A DNA stretch of 64,000 nucleotides from Sphingopyxis sp. PAMC25046 (GTDB lineage Bacteria > Pseudomonadota > Alphaproteobacteria > Sphingomonadales > Sphingomonadaceae): the NCBI RefSeq assembly GCF_004795895.1, contig NZ_CP039250.1, positions 2,790,001 to 2,854,000 of the forward strand, in the 5' to 3' direction. A model generated the notes under the pieces. That model was not told where the DNA came from, searched no databases, and saw nothing but the letters and a program-made list of their open reading frames with translations. Each line of letters starts with the position of its first letter. The stretch's first letter is position 1. A program made the position numbers and the translations under genes. This document shows, in pieces, positions 1 through 8,885 of the stretch.

Positions 1-181
1 CGATGGTGGTGCTCGACGTGACCGTTCCGTCGAAGGTAACATCGCACGTTACTCTGAGCGTCTGTTCCAGGTCGGCATAGCCGGAGCTGCCGTTGGCGTT
101 GCCACTGAACGATTGCGCATTGGCAGCGAAGGGCATGGCGAGCGCTGCGACGGTTCCCATCAGGGCCGTGAATTTGTTCAT
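1..181 (-). CDS. Secreted protein of unknown function (C-terminus outside window)
   Basis: The reading frame starts at the ATG ending at 181 and runs off the left edge, leaving 60 codons. A Shine-Dalgarno-like GAGGAAG lies just upstream. Residues 1-22 form a clear Sec signal peptide (MNKF, a hydrophobic core, then an ANAQ cleavage site). The mature part begins SFSGNANGSSGYADLEQTL and then VTCDVTFDG, a Ser/Thr/Gly-rich beta-type sequence. The pattern loosely recalls small exported PraB-like proteins, but too little is visible to assign a family. Probably periplasmic, secreted or surface-exposed. Confidence 0.6.
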   Translation of the reverse strand, partial: MNKFTALMGTVAALAMPFAANAQSFSGNANGSSGYADLEQTLRVTCDVTFDGTVTSSTTI

Positions 182-400
182 GACACTTCCTCTTCCTAGT
201 CGATGTTGATTTGGAAAGGCGGGATGCCTCCCGACTCCTATGACGCACCCGATACGAAAGAGGGGGGATGGAATACGACTTTTTTTATATGTATTTTTAG
301 TATTTTGGTGGCGAGATCGAATAAGGTTTCGAAGAAATTCACCATCGCCTGCGGTCAATCTTCTTGAGCGCCGTGCGCCAAATCTGCATCGTCACCCAAC

Positions 401-482
401 CGTTCGTGCTGAGCTTGTCGAAGCACCGTATTTTTTGACGGCTGAAAGGAAGAACGGCCCTTCGACAAGCTCAGGGCGAATG
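401..482. repeat. REP-like inverted repeat (GAGCTTGTCGAAG family)
   Basis: The left arm at 401-423 contains GAGCTTGTCGAAG. The right arm at 460-482 contains its complement CTTCGACAAGCTC, and the arms match over about 23 bp with a few mismatches around a 36-nt spacer. Its intergenic position and imperfect palindromic form fit a REP element. The rest of 183-589 shows no convincing gene. Confidence 0.6.
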
Positions 483-589
483 GGTCATATTAAACGCATG
501 ACGCTCTGACGCCTTAACCTCGTTGCCGATCATGGAGCGATAGGCGTGATCCGACCGCATTCAGGCGCATCGCCCTCTATCGCGTAACC

Positions 590-626
590 AAAAACGGAGG
601 CCGCCGTCTCATAAGAAGCGGCGGCC
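590..626 (-). terminator. Probable intrinsic terminator of the TonB-receptor gene
   Basis: On the minus strand an 8-bp GGCCGCCG/CGGCGGCC stem (599-606 with 619-626) with a 12-nt loop is followed by TCCG and five T (590-594). It lies about 150 bp past the stop of the receptor gene at 779, in the right orientation to end that transcript. Confidence 0.6.
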
Positions 627-778
627 CCAGGGGAGAGGTTCGTGATACTCGCGCGGTCCGATTGCACGGAGAAACCGACACCCCTCCAATATCGCTTGTT
701 CCGAGCCGGCGCCGCGCCCCCTTCCCGACGCCCCTTCGGCCAGGTGTTTCGACCTGCTAGTTCCTGTCGATACTCCTC

Positions 779-3700
779 CTAGAATCGCACGGTAGCGTTC
801 AGGCCGACGATGCGAGGGTCGAGCGTGAAGACATTGGTGCTAAGCCCGGTATCGTCGCTGTTGGTGAAGGTGCCGGTGATCGGCGCCTTGTCGAACAGAT
901 TCTTGACATAGAGCTGGAGCGCGAAATCGCCTTCGCCGCGCGCGAGATTGACCGCCAGATTGACATTGTCCCACGCCTTCAGCCGGTCATATTCGGTGTT
1001 GAAAACCCGCGCATAGCTTTTGCCCTGACGATAATAGTCGCCGCGGAAGGTCAGCACCCAGTCGCCGCCTTCGAGGAAGACGCTATATTGGGCGCCGATG
1101 TTGAATGTATAATGCGGTGCATTGGGCAACTCGTTGCCGCCGAGGTCGGCATAAAAGCCCTTCCCGCCATTCGGCGCATCGGTCAGCGGATTATAGGTGA
1201 AACCCAGCAGCCGATTGAACTGGAACGCGGGGCTGACGTTGGGAAGCTCCGGATTGAACGTGCCGTAGCGCGCGGACCCGGCGCATAACGCCGAGAGCAT
1301 CAGCAGCTTCAGTTCCTCGGGCGCCCGATCATAGTCCAATATCTGCCCGACGAGCGCCGTGGGCGCGATGCAGTTGGAGGGGACCTGAAGCCACGGCCGC
1401 AGCAGCATCCAGTCGGGATTGCCCTGGGTGCGGTCCATCACGTCGATCGACTTCGCGCCCTTGTCGATCCGCGTGTCGAGCAGCCCGAGCGTGGCGTCGA
1501 GCCGGAAGTTGCGCGAGGGCCGCCATGCCGTCTCGAGTTCCAGCCCCCAGGTCTTGGCACTGAAATTCTCGTTGAGCGAGATGCGGTCGACGATCTGCGA
1601 AATCTGATAGTCCTGATAGGCGTTGAAAAAGGCCGCGGCGTTGAGCGTGAACCGGCCGCCGTCGAAGCTGTTCTTCGTCCCGATTTCGAACGCCGTCACA
1701 TATTCGGGTTTGAAGGTTTCGGGAAGCGGCTGATATTGAATCACCGTCTGATCGATATCGGCGCGCGGCGGGTTGGCGCCGCCGCCCTTGTAACCGCGCG
1801 ATCCCGAGGCATAGAGGAGCGTGTCGTCGGTGAAGGACAGGTCTGGCTTCCAGTCGACGACCAACCGTCCGGTCACCGCGTTCCATTTCTGCCGGATTTC
1901 GGGAAATTCTCGGAAACCGCGGCTGATCGTGCCGCCTGATATCGGGCCACCCTTGGCGGGGTTATTTTCGATCGCGCCGAGCAGCAACTGGCTGGGCACC
2001 GGCGTCGCGATCTTCTTGTCGCGCGTATAGCGCAGCCCCAGCGTGATTTTCAGGTCATCGGCCGCCTGCCAATAAAGTTCGCCGAATATCGCCTGCGATT
2101 CTGTCCGTACCGGATTCTTGCTGCGGAAATAATTATGGCCATCCTCGGGTCCTTCGCCGATCGGATTGGGATCGACCCAGACGCATTCGCGGCCCGTCGG
2201 CGTTCCTTCGCCGCAATTGCGGGTTATATCGCCGCCACCTTCACTGTCGCCATTAAAGTTATATTGGGCGATCAAGGTGAACAGGTTATTATAGACGAAA
2301 TAATCATCCTGCGATTTGAAATCGAGATAATTGGCGCCGATGTTGAAATTGATTGGGCCATCGTAGGCGGATTGCAGCCGCAGTTCCTGCGTCCATTGGC
2401 GATTGCGCGACCGGCTGAGATCGGCTGACAGAATTCGGTCCGACGCCCCCAGTTGCGGATCAGTGAAGATGCCCCCCGGGGTTGGCCCTGGCACCGTGAT
2501 CGGCCGCGGCGCGCCCGTCGGATTCTGAATCAGCCCCACCGAATCGTTGAAAACCGGCGCCGAGACGAAGCGGTTATAATCTTGCGACGAATAGTAACGA
2601 TCGCGAGCATAGGCGGTCTGCGACACGAGTTTCAGATCGTCGCCGAGTCCGAGTTCCATGTTGAATTGGAACACATCATTCTTGGCGCGGAACACTGGGT
2701 CATAGCTCGTCGCGACCTCCCGCAAATCACGCGACTGGACAACGTCGGCATAGGGATCAAAATTGCGAGCGATCGGAAAGACAAGCGGGCGGCGTCCCGG
2801 CGCGGTCGGGTCATAGCCCATGCTCATGTTGATCTGTGGAAACATGACATAGGCTAGCGCCTTGGCGTTGGGTGCACCAAAGGCCGCGTCGCCATAGAGC
2901 GACGCCGACTGGCATCCCTGGCTGAACCGGCTCTGCAGGAATTCGGGCACCGCGATATCGCCGACCTGCGACACGCCGGGATCGGTGGTGCAAAGCTGTT
3001 TGCCGGTGCGCGAGCGGTTGTCGTCTTCCTCGAAATGCTGCCAGATCGCATTGACCTTGAACCGGTCGCTCGGCTCCCACTGGACCGACGCGCGCGTCGA
3101 CCACAGGTCGCGGCCGTTAATCCGTTGCTGCGTGAACGTATTGTAGTCGAAGCCTTCGCGCTTGGTCATCGCGCCCGCGACGCGGACGGCCAGCGTGTCG
3201 GTGATCGGCACGTTGAGCATCCCCGAAAGGCGCCGCGTTTCGAAGCTGCCGGCCTCGGCTTTCACTTCGCCCCCGAAACTGTCGTCGGGCAGCGCCGGGA
3301 TGACGTTGACCACGCCCGCGGTCGCGTTGCGGCCATAGAGCGTCCCCTGCGGACCGCGCAGCACCTCGACGCGCTCGAGGTCGAAGAATTCAGCTTCGAA
3401 CAGGCGGTTGCGGATCAGCGGGGTGTTGTTGAAGCTGACCGCGACGGCGGGGTCGTTCGAGGCGGAAATCGCCTTGGTCCCGATGCCGCGGATCGTGAAG
3501 TCATAGCCGCTGAAATTGCTTTTGGAGAAATTGACGTTGGGCACCGCGCGCACCAGTTCGGCACCGGTCTCGATCTTGTGGTCGTCGAGCGCCTTGGGTG
3601 TGAAGGCGCTGATCGCGATCGGCACGTCGCTGATCTTCTCTTCGCGCTTCTGCGCCGTGACAACGATTTCAGTATCGTCCTCGATCTCACTGCCGGCGGC

Positions 3701-4039
3701 GAGCGGGGTTACGTTTCCCTCCCGCGTCACCACGAAGACATCGCCGTCGCGGCGATAGCCGAGGCCGGTGCCGAGCAAGAGCGCGCGCAGCGCCGTTTCG
3801 GGATCGGACCGCTTGCTGTGGCCCGCGGTGCGCTTGCCGTTGACGATCGCCGCATCGACGAGGATCGTCGCGCCGCTTTGCACGCCAAAGTCGCGCAGCG
3901 CCCGGTCGAGCGATTGCGCCGGAATGCGGTAACTCGTGACATGCTCGCGCGCCAGCGCCGTATTGCCCGACAGCACCAGGCAGCCGATCGCTGCACCACT
4001 CAACAGAAATTTGCGCAAATTGCATGCACGAACCCGCAT
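779..4039 (-). CDS. TonB-dependent receptor with N-terminal STN signalling domain (FecA type)
   Basis: A 1086-residue outer-membrane receptor. Residues 1-30 are a signal peptide ending ALA. Residues about 38-105 look like a secretin/TonB short N-terminal (STN) domain (YRIPAQSLDRALRDFGVQSG), the module that contacts a FecR-type protein in the periplasm. Next come the EIVVTAQKRE segment (TonB-box region), a plug domain with VEVLRGPQGTLYGRNATAG, and a long barrel ending in an aromatic residue (ATVRF). The sigma factor and FecR-like genes are divergent across a 303-bp gap, so this receptor probably both imports a ligand and signals its presence. The ligand is unknown (siderophore, glycan or other large molecule). 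The barrel is long for the family. Confidence 0.93.
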   Translation of the reverse strand: MRVRACNLRKFLLSGAAIGCLVLSGNTALAREHVTSYRIPAQSLDRALRDFGVQSGATILVDAAIVNGKRTAGHSKRSDPETALRALLLGTGLGYRRDGDVFVVTREGNVTPLAAGSEIEDDTEIVVTAQKREEKISDVPIAISAFTPKALDDHKIETGAELVRAVPNVNFSKSNFSGYDFTIRGIGTKAISASNDPAVAVSFNNTPLIRNRLFEAEFFDLERVEVLRGPQGTLYGRNATAGVVNVIPALPDDSFGGEVKAEAGSFETRRLSGMLNVPITDTLAVRVAGAMTKREGFDYNTFTQQRINGRDLWSTRASVQWEPSDRFKVNAIWQHFEEDDNRSRTGKQLCTTDPGVSQVGDIAVPEFLQSRFSQGCQSASLYGDAAFGAPNAKALAYVMFPQINMSMGYDPTAPGRRPLVFPIARNFDPYADVVQSRDLREVATSYDPVFRAKNDVFQFNMELGLGDDLKLVSQTAYARDRYYSSQDYNRFVSAPVFNDSVGLIQNPTGAPRPITVPGPTPGGIFTDPQLGASDRILSADLSRSRNRQWTQELRLQSAYDGPINFNIGANYLDFKSQDDYFVYNNLFTLIAQYNFNGDSEGGGDITRNCGEGTPTGRECVWVDPNPIGEGPEDGHNYFRSKNPVRTESQAIFGELYWQAADDLKITLGLRYTRDKKIATPVPSQLLLGAIENNPAKGGPISGGTISRGFREFPEIRQKWNAVTGRLVVDWKPDLSFTDDTLLYASGSRGYKGGGANPPRADIDQTVIQYQPLPETFKPEYVTAFEIGTKNSFDGGRFTLNAAAFFNAYQDYQISQIVDRISLNENFSAKTWGLELETAWRPSRNFRLDATLGLLDTRIDKGAKSIDVMDRTQGNPDWMLLRPWLQVPSNCIAPTALVGQILDYDRAPEELKLLMLSALCAGSARYGTFNPELPNVSPAFQFNRLLGFTYNPLTDAPNGGKGFYADLGGNELPNAPHYTFNIGAQYSVFLEGGDWVLTFRGDYYRQGKSYARVFNTEYDRLKAWDNVNLAVNLARGEGDFALQLYVKNLFDKAPITGTFTNSDDTGLSTNVFTLDPRIVGLNATVRF

Positions 4040-4342
4040 GTCCCCTCTCCCTCACCCTGTGCTGCGGGATTCATGTCCCGCTCTTCCGGCGTTCGATGCG
4101 ACGCCATTCGGATAGACGCCCCATTTTCAGACATGGGGGGATCGGTCGAATAATATTTTCAACAATGTTAATATCTACGCCGGTGAACGGGTCGTTAGGA
4201 AAATTCGTTGGCGGGCGCGTTTTTTATCCCCCCTCTTGCGAATTTTCCGCGTCTACCCTGTTAACTCCAGCACAGAGTGGAGCCGCAATGACCGTTTTGG
4301 GAATGATGCCGGGATGACACGTAGGGCTGGGAGCATCTCGCA
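4040..4342. promoter_or_regulatory. Divergent intergenic region between receptor and sigma factor genes
   Basis: This 303-bp gap is more AT-rich than its surroundings, especially 4130-4260. It must hold the start signals for the receptor (leftward) and the sigma/anti-sigma pair (rightward). No clear consensus promoter or longer palindrome was recognised. By analogy with fecI systems, the receptor promoter is the likely target of the adjacent sigma factor. Confidence 0.45.
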
Positions 4343-4885
4343 ATGCCTGTTTTGTCAGGATCATTATTGACGATGGCCGTCCCGCATCAGGACCGCGATC
4401 TGACCGCATGGATGACGGCCTATGGCCCGGGATTGCGCCGCTATTTCCGCCGCCGCGCCGACGATGCCGATGTCGACGATCTGGTGCAGGAGGTGTTCCT
4501 GCGCCTGCAATCGGCACAGCTCAGCGCGCCGATCGACAATGTCGAACGCTATCTGTTCACCGCCGCGCGCAACGCGCTGATCAGCCGGCACCGCCGGCAA
4601 AAGGCGCGCGCGACCCTGCTGCACGACGAGTTCGAAGACGGCATCGAAATCGCCGAGCAGCGGTCGCCCGAACGCATCGTGATCGGCCAGCAGGAATATC
4701 GCCGCGTGCTCGAGGCGATCCAGAATCTTCCGCCGCGCGCACGCGAGGCCTTTCAATATCACCGGTTCGAAAATCTGACCTATCAGGCCATCGCCCAGCG
4801 GATGGGCATTTCCAAGGAGGCGGTGAAGGAGCTGATGCACCGCGCGCTCGTGCGCATCGTCGAGGAAATGGAGCCCGACCTGTGA
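4343..4885 (+). CDS. ECF sigma factor, FecI-like
   Basis: A 180-residue sigma-70 family protein. Region 2 (around residues 25-90) holds the DVDDLVQEVFLRLQ and ERYLFTAARNALISRHRR segments. Region 4 (around 120-175) holds LPPRAREAFQYHRFENLTYQAIAQRMGIS, a helix-turn-helix, followed by VKELMHRAL. Length and motifs fit the iron-starvation/cell-surface-signalling ECF group. The ATG at 4343 has a GGAG about 10 nt upstream; a second possible start is the ATG at 4373. The gene overlaps the FecR-like gene by 4 nt (GTGA) and is divergent from an STN-bearing receptor, which together make a three-part surface-signalling system. Confidence 0.92.
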   Translation: MPVLSGSLLTMAVPHQDRDLTAWMTAYGPGLRRYFRRRADDADVDDLVQEVFLRLQSAQLSAPIDNVERYLFTAARNALISRHRRQKARATLLHDEFEDGIEIAEQRSPERIVIGQQEYRRVLEAIQNLPPRAREAFQYHRFENLTYQAIAQRMGISKEAVKELMHRALVRIVEEMEPDL

Positions 4886-5877
4886 GCGGCAACGGCGCCT
4901 TCGCCCGTGCCGCGCTCCGCGCCGAGGCGGTGCAATGGTTCAACCTCGAACGGTCGGGCGACATGACGGTCGACGACGAGCTGCGCTTCCTCGACTGGCT
5001 CGATCAGTCCGACGCGCATCGCGACGCCTATCGGCTCGTCGAGCGCGCCTGGCTGATCGCCGGAACGATTCCGCAGGAAGCCGAAATGCTGGCCCCGCCC
5101 GCGCTTGATGGCGAAGCGCGACATCGGCGGCCCGGCTGGCGCCGGCACCTGGCGCTGGCGGCCTCGCTACTGCTCGTCTTCACGGTCGGCTGGGCGGCCT
5201 ATCTCGATGGTTTTCCGGGCTTCGGTGCAACGCAGGATCAGCATTTCCGTACCGGAGTGGGCCAGACGTCAACCGTTACCCTTCCCGAAGGCTCGATCGT
5301 CACGCTCGACGCCGAAACCGAAATGCGGCTGCGCGAAATGCCGCGCGAGCGCCGGGTCGACCTGGTCGCCGGACGCGCCTTCTTTCGTGTGGCTCCCGAT
5401 CCGTCACGACCCTTTATCGTAAACGCCGGCGGGAAGAGCGTGCGCGCGATCGGTACCGCCTTCGAGGTCAGCTTCGAGCATGGCAACATGGTCGTCACGC
5501 TAGCCGAGGGGAAAGTGCGGGTCGAGGAGACCGAATCCGGGTCGGGCAGCGGCACCGACATGGTGCCCGGCGGTCAGCTCATCATCGGCGCCGACCATAA
5601 TTGGACGCTCAGCCGCGTCGACGTCGCGAAAGAGACGAGCTGGACCGAAGGGCGCCTGATCTTCATGCGCGACCCCTTGTCCGAAGCCGTTGCCGAAATG
5701 AACCGCTACTCGCCGCGCAAGCTCATTTTCAAGGACGGCAAGATTCCCGAAAAGCAGGTTGTCGGAGTGTTCCAGGCCGGCGACGTCGACGGCTTTGTAA
5801 AAGCAATGGAACTGAACGGCATCGCGCGCCGGGTGTCGGCGACCGACGATCAGATCCTGCTATCGGGAAGCGAGTAG
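4882..5877 (+). CDS. FecR-like anti-sigma factor / transmembrane signal transducer
   Basis: A 331-residue protein starting at a GTG that overlaps the sigma-factor stop (GTGA), which indicates translational coupling. The N-terminal cytoplasmic part (AVQWFNLERSGDMTVDDELRF, LDWLDQSDAHRDAYRLVERAW) is the DUF4880-type sigma-binding segment. One membrane helix (HLALAASLLLVFTVGWAAYL) lies near residues 90-110. The periplasmic FecR domain follows (GQTSTVTLPEGSIVTLDAETEM-type segment, RAFFRVAPDPSRPFIV), then a C-terminal STN-like part (MNRYSPRKLIFKD). It should hold the sigma factor inactive until the divergent receptor binds its ligand. Confidence 0.9.
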   Translation: MSGNGAFARAALRAEAVQWFNLERSGDMTVDDELRFLDWLDQSDAHRDAYRLVERAWLIAGTIPQEAEMLAPPALDGEARHRRPGWRRHLALAASLLLVFTVGWAAYLDGFPGFGATQDQHFRTGVGQTSTVTLPEGSIVTLDAETEMRLREMPRERRVDLVAGRAFFRVAPDPSRPFIVNAGGKSVRAIGTAFEVSFEHGNMVVTLAEGKVRVEETESGSGSGTDMVPGGQLIIGADHNWTLSRVDVAKETSWTEGRLIFMRDPLSEAVAEMNRYSPRKLIFKDGKIPEKQVVGVFQAGDVDGFVKAMELNGIARRVSATDDQILLSGSE

Positions 5878-5889
5878 AACCGGCGTAGG

Positions 5890-6516
5890 TCAGGCCGCGG
5901 CCGGCGGAGTTCCTGTCGGAATCAGGAACAGCGGCAGGATGCGGGCGATCAGGTCGCGCATCGCGTCGTCGGGCTGGTCGAGCATATCGCGCACATGCGG
6001 TCCGATCACCGCGTCGCCGAAAGCCGTCACCGCCATCATCAGCACCGCCGCGCGCACCCGGTCGGGTGCGGCTGCGTCGGTCGACTGCCCGACGATCGCC
6101 TCGACCAGCGCGCGCACCGCGGCGCGCACGGGTTCGAGATGTTCGACGTCGCCCGACAGGATGATCCATGCCGCGAGCGGTCCCGCGCCGCCCTTGTCGA
6201 AGGCATCGAACACGCGGTCGGCCACCGCGCGCGGCGCGGCGCTGTCGGTCTTCATCAGTTCGACGACATTGCCGAGCGCGTCGGTCAGATCGCGCACCAT
6301 CGATTCCATCAGCGCCGACTGGAGCCCCGCCGCCGATCCGAAATGGTGGAGCACATTCGCATGCGACATGCCGATCGCCTGCCCCACATTGGCGAGCGTC
6401 ACCGCGGCGGGCCCGCGATCGAGGAGCAGCCTGCGCGCCGCCGCCAGTCCCTCTCCGCGAACCTCGGCCCCTGTACGCTTGCGCCGTTTCTGATGCGGCC
6501 GCGCTTGCTTGTACAT
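5890..6516 (-). CDS. TetR/AcrR family transcriptional regulator
   Basis: A 208-residue regulator. The basic N-terminus (YKQARPHQKRRKRTG) leads into a TetR helix-turn-helix with AVTLANVGQAIGMSHANVLHHFGSAAGL at about residues 35-65, followed by a variable helical ligand-binding domain. The ATG ending at 6516 was chosen because AAGGAA lies about 8 nt upstream and the HTH sits at the usual distance. A longer frame reaches 6639 but crosses the probable operator. It is divergent from a PF10118-family gene, and a palindrome at 6635-6652 between them is the likely binding site, controlling both sides. Confidence 0.88.
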   Translation of the reverse strand: MYKQARPHQKRRKRTGAEVRGEGLAAARRLLLDRGPAAVTLANVGQAIGMSHANVLHHFGSAAGLQSALMESMVRDLTDALGNVVELMKTDSAAPRAVADRVFDAFDKGGAGPLAAWIILSGDVEHLEPVRAAVRALVEAIVGQSTDAAAPDRVRAAVLMMAVTAFGDAVIGPHVRDMLDQPDDAMRDLIARILPLFLIPTGTPPAAA

Positions 6517-6634
6517 GCACATTTTCCTTGCGGCCCCGCGCCCCGCGACGGCCTTCGCCTCAAAAGCCTTAGCCGAAAGCGGCAGATTGTCACCCTCATC
6601 GTCCACCTTGCGGGCCTTCCAATGTCGTGATATA

Positions 6635-6652
6635 TACATTGATGTTAATGTA
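6635..6652. promoter_or_regulatory. Palindromic operator, probable TetR site
   Basis: TACATT-GATGTT-AATGTA: perfect 6-bp arms around a 6-nt centre in the gap between the divergent TetR gene (start 6516) and the gene at 6678. The position, 25 bp before the ATG at 6678, and the symmetry fit a TetR dimer site that represses both genes. Confidence 0.6.
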
Positions 6653-6677
6653 ACTTTGATTGCAGAAAGGTTGCACG

Positions 6678-7535
6678 ATGCCCACTCTCCTCCGCACGCC
6701 CGACGACATCCGGATCGAAAAGCGCGACCTCAAATTCGGTCGCGAGACGCCGCCGCCGCGCTGGTGGCACAGCGGCGATCCAGGCCGCACCGCCTTTTTC
6801 AACGCGCTGTCGTCGACCTTCCCGGTCGGCGAGAAATTCTTCATGACCTCGGTGCGCCATTATCGCGAGGGCACGCCCCAGCCGCTGCGCGGCCAGATCG
6901 ACGATTTCCTCTATCAGGAATCGATGCACAGCCGCGAACATGTCGTGTTCAACCGCCAGGCCGAAGATGCCGGCTTCGACATCGCATCGGCCGAGGAGCG
7001 CGCACGGCGGACGATCGCCTGGGTCAAGCGCCGCTCGCCGATCCAGCAACTCGCCGCGACCTGCGCGCTCGAACATTTTACCGCGACGCTCGCTCACGAC
7101 GCGCTCGCCAACCCGGTCCATCTGGGCGGCGCGGCCGACGAGGCGCGGCAGCTGTGGCGCTGGCACGCGATCGAGGAGATCGAGCACAAGGCGGTCGCCT
7201 TCGACACCTATCTCCACGCCGCGCGCAGCATGACCCCGCTGCGCCGCTGGCTGAAGCGCAGCACGGTGATGTGCGTGACGACGATGCGCTTCCACTATGT
7301 TATCTTCCGCAACACCGCCGACCTGCTCGCGCAGGACGGCCGCAACAATTGGGCGACATGGAAAGGTCTGCTGGCATGGCTCTACGGCCGCGACGGGCTG
7401 ATGCGCGCGCTGCTGCGCGGCGTCTTCACCTATATGAAGCCGGGGTTCCATCCGTGGGAACTCGACGACCGGCCGCTTCTCGAAGAGGCGCTCCGCCTGC
7501 TCGAAGGCGGCAAGGCGAAGGAGCTGGCCGCATGA
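6678..7535 (+). CDS. Predicted metal-dependent hydrolase, PF10118 family
   Basis: A 285-residue cytoplasmic protein. It carries two E-x2-H type pairs expected of this putative di-metal family: QESMHSREH near residue 85 and HAIEEIEHKAVAFDTY near residue 170. The family's reaction is not established; a ferritin-like helical di-iron fold has been suggested for such motifs. The ATG at 6678 follows GAAAGG by about 7 nt and was preferred over an upstream frame start at 6660. It overlaps the DUF2147 gene by 4 nt and is divergent from a TetR regulator, so the two genes are probably induced by a small lipophilic compound. Confidence 0.82.
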   Translation: MPTLLRTPDDIRIEKRDLKFGRETPPPRWWHSGDPGRTAFFNALSSTFPVGEKFFMTSVRHYREGTPQPLRGQIDDFLYQESMHSREHVVFNRQAEDAGFDIASAEERARRTIAWVKRRSPIQQLAATCALEHFTATLAHDALANPVHLGGAADEARQLWRWHAIEEIEHKAVAFDTYLHAARSMTPLRRWLKRSTVMCVTTMRFHYVIFRNTADLLAQDGRNNWATWKGLLAWLYGRDGLMRALLRGVFTYMKPGFHPWELDDRPLLEEALRLLEGGKAKELAA

Positions 7536-7945
7536 CGCGGGCGCTGATCCTTCTCGCCGCCGCAGCCTTCGCGACGCCCGCCGCGGCGGCCGACATCACC
7601 GGCGTGTGGGCAACGGGCAGCGAGGGCGGGCGCGTCGAAATCTATCGCTGCGGCAATGCGCTATGCGGCAAGGTCGTCGACGCCAAAAGGCTGCGCGCCA
7701 ACCCCGACCTGCGTGACGTACGCAATTCGGACCCGGAGCTGCGCCACCGCAAGCTCAAGGGTCTCGTCGTCCTCAATGGCTTCACCGGTGGCCCGACCGA
7801 GTGGAAAGGCGGCCCCGTCTACGATCCCGAATCGGGCGACGGCGCCGCGAACGGCCGGCTGAAACTGCTTCCCAACGGCAAGCTCGAGCTCAAGGGCTGC
7901 ATCGCCTTTTTCTGCCGCACCAAGATCTGGACCCGCGCCGGCTAG
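7532..7945 (+). CDS. DUF2147 family secreted protein
   Basis: A 137-residue protein with a signal peptide (MTRALILLAAAAFATPAAAA) and a DUF2147 body: ITGVWATGSEGGRVEIYRC at the mature N-terminus, a C-x4-C pair (CGNALC), KLKGLVVLNGF and the C-terminal GCIAFFCRTKIWTR. The cysteines suggest a disulfide-stabilised periplasmic beta fold. Its start overlaps the previous stop (ATGA), so it is co-translated with the PF10118 protein. Function unknown; family members are often annotated simply as DUF2147. Confidence 0.85.
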   Translation: MTRALILLAAAAFATPAAAADITGVWATGSEGGRVEIYRCGNALCGKVVDAKRLRANPDLRDVRNSDPELRHRKLKGLVVLNGFTGGPTEWKGGPVYDPESGDGAANGRLKLLPNGKLELKGCIAFFCRTKIWTRAG

Positions 7946-7959
7946 AGTCGCCCGCCGGG

Positions 7960-8718
7960 TCAATGCTTCAAATACTGGCTCGGCGGGACGCCGAAGGCGC
8001 GGCGGAACATCGCGGCAAAGCCGCTGGGGCTGTCATAACCTACGTCGTAGGTGACCTGTGTGATCGACGCGCCTGCGGCGAGCAACGACAGCGCTTCCAT
8101 CAGCCGCACCTGCTGCCGCCAAACGGCAAGTCCCATCCCCGTTTCCTGCTTGAAGCTGCGCGTGAAGGTGCGCCGCCCCATCGCCGCGAGCGCCGCCCAG
8201 TCGTCGATGTCGCGCGGGTCCGACGGGTCGGCGATGATCGCGTTGCAGACACGCAGCAGCCGCGGGTTCGACGGCATCGACACCTGATAGGGCGCATTGG
8301 GCATCCGCCCGATCTCGTCGAGCAGAAGCGTAATGATCCGCCCCTCGCGCCCGTCGACGTCGTAAAGCGCTGGGAAATCGACGACCTCGAGGATCAAGGA
8401 TTTGACGAGATTCGACACTTCGAACACCCGGCATTGCTTCTCATGCTCGTGCCCCGCGCACGGCAGATAGAGCGTGCGCAGCGACACCGGGCCGCGGCAC
8501 GCGACCTCGTGCCGCGTGCCCGCGGGTAGCCATACCGCGCGCTGCGGCGGGATCACGAAGCTCGTCTCGGGCGTGCGCACCGACATCACCCCCGCCGAGG
8601 CATAGAGGATCTGGATATGGTCGTGGCTGTGCATCGGATCGACGAAACCCGCGGGATATTCATCCTGCAGCGCCATCACCGGCCGGCCGGTCGTCAGGAC
8701 ATCGACACTATGCTTCAT
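7960..8718 (-). CDS. AraC family transcriptional regulator
   Basis: A 252-residue regulator. It has an N-terminal cupin sensor (HSHDHIQILYASAGVMSV, then FVIPPQRAVWLPAGTRHEV) and a C-terminal pair of helix-turn-helices (WAALAAMGRRTFTRSFKQETG; ITQVTYDVGYDSPSGFAAMFRRAFGVPPSQY). The ATG ending at 8718 is preferred because a GAGGA precedes it and the cupin starts where expected; an earlier in-frame ATG lies at 8754. It is divergent from the esterase/PaiB/deacetylase operon at 8886 and is its likely regulator. Confidence 0.9.
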   Translation of the reverse strand: MKHSVDVLTTGRPVMALQDEYPAGFVDPMHSHDHIQILYASAGVMSVRTPETSFVIPPQRAVWLPAGTRHEVACRGPVSLRTLYLPCAGHEHEKQCRVFEVSNLVKSLILEVVDFPALYDVDGREGRIITLLLDEIGRMPNAPYQVSMPSNPRLLRVCNAIIADPSDPRDIDDWAALAAMGRRTFTRSFKQETGMGLAVWRQQVRLMEALSLLAAGASITQVTYDVGYDSPSGFAAMFRRAFGVPPSQYLKH

Positions 8719-8885
8719 GGCCCGATCCTCGCAGATATTGGACAAATACGCCATATAGGCCGAACGCCGCGCTGACCAGCCGCGCAGCCGCCGCTGGCCT
8801 GTCCCGTGCGGTGATTGGCCCGTTTGTGCGATAGAAGCGGCGCTGTAGAAGCTATCAGACGGTCAAAGGATCGTTTGGAGAGGAT

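Noticed and set aside
240..509. Small plus-strand frame near the left end
   Set aside because: It covers the REP-like inverted repeat, has no ribosome-binding site, and its composition is not coding-like.
3035..4153. 372-codon plus-strand frame opposite the FecA-type receptor
   Set aside because: Antisense shadow with Arg/Ala/Asp-rich composition and no domain.
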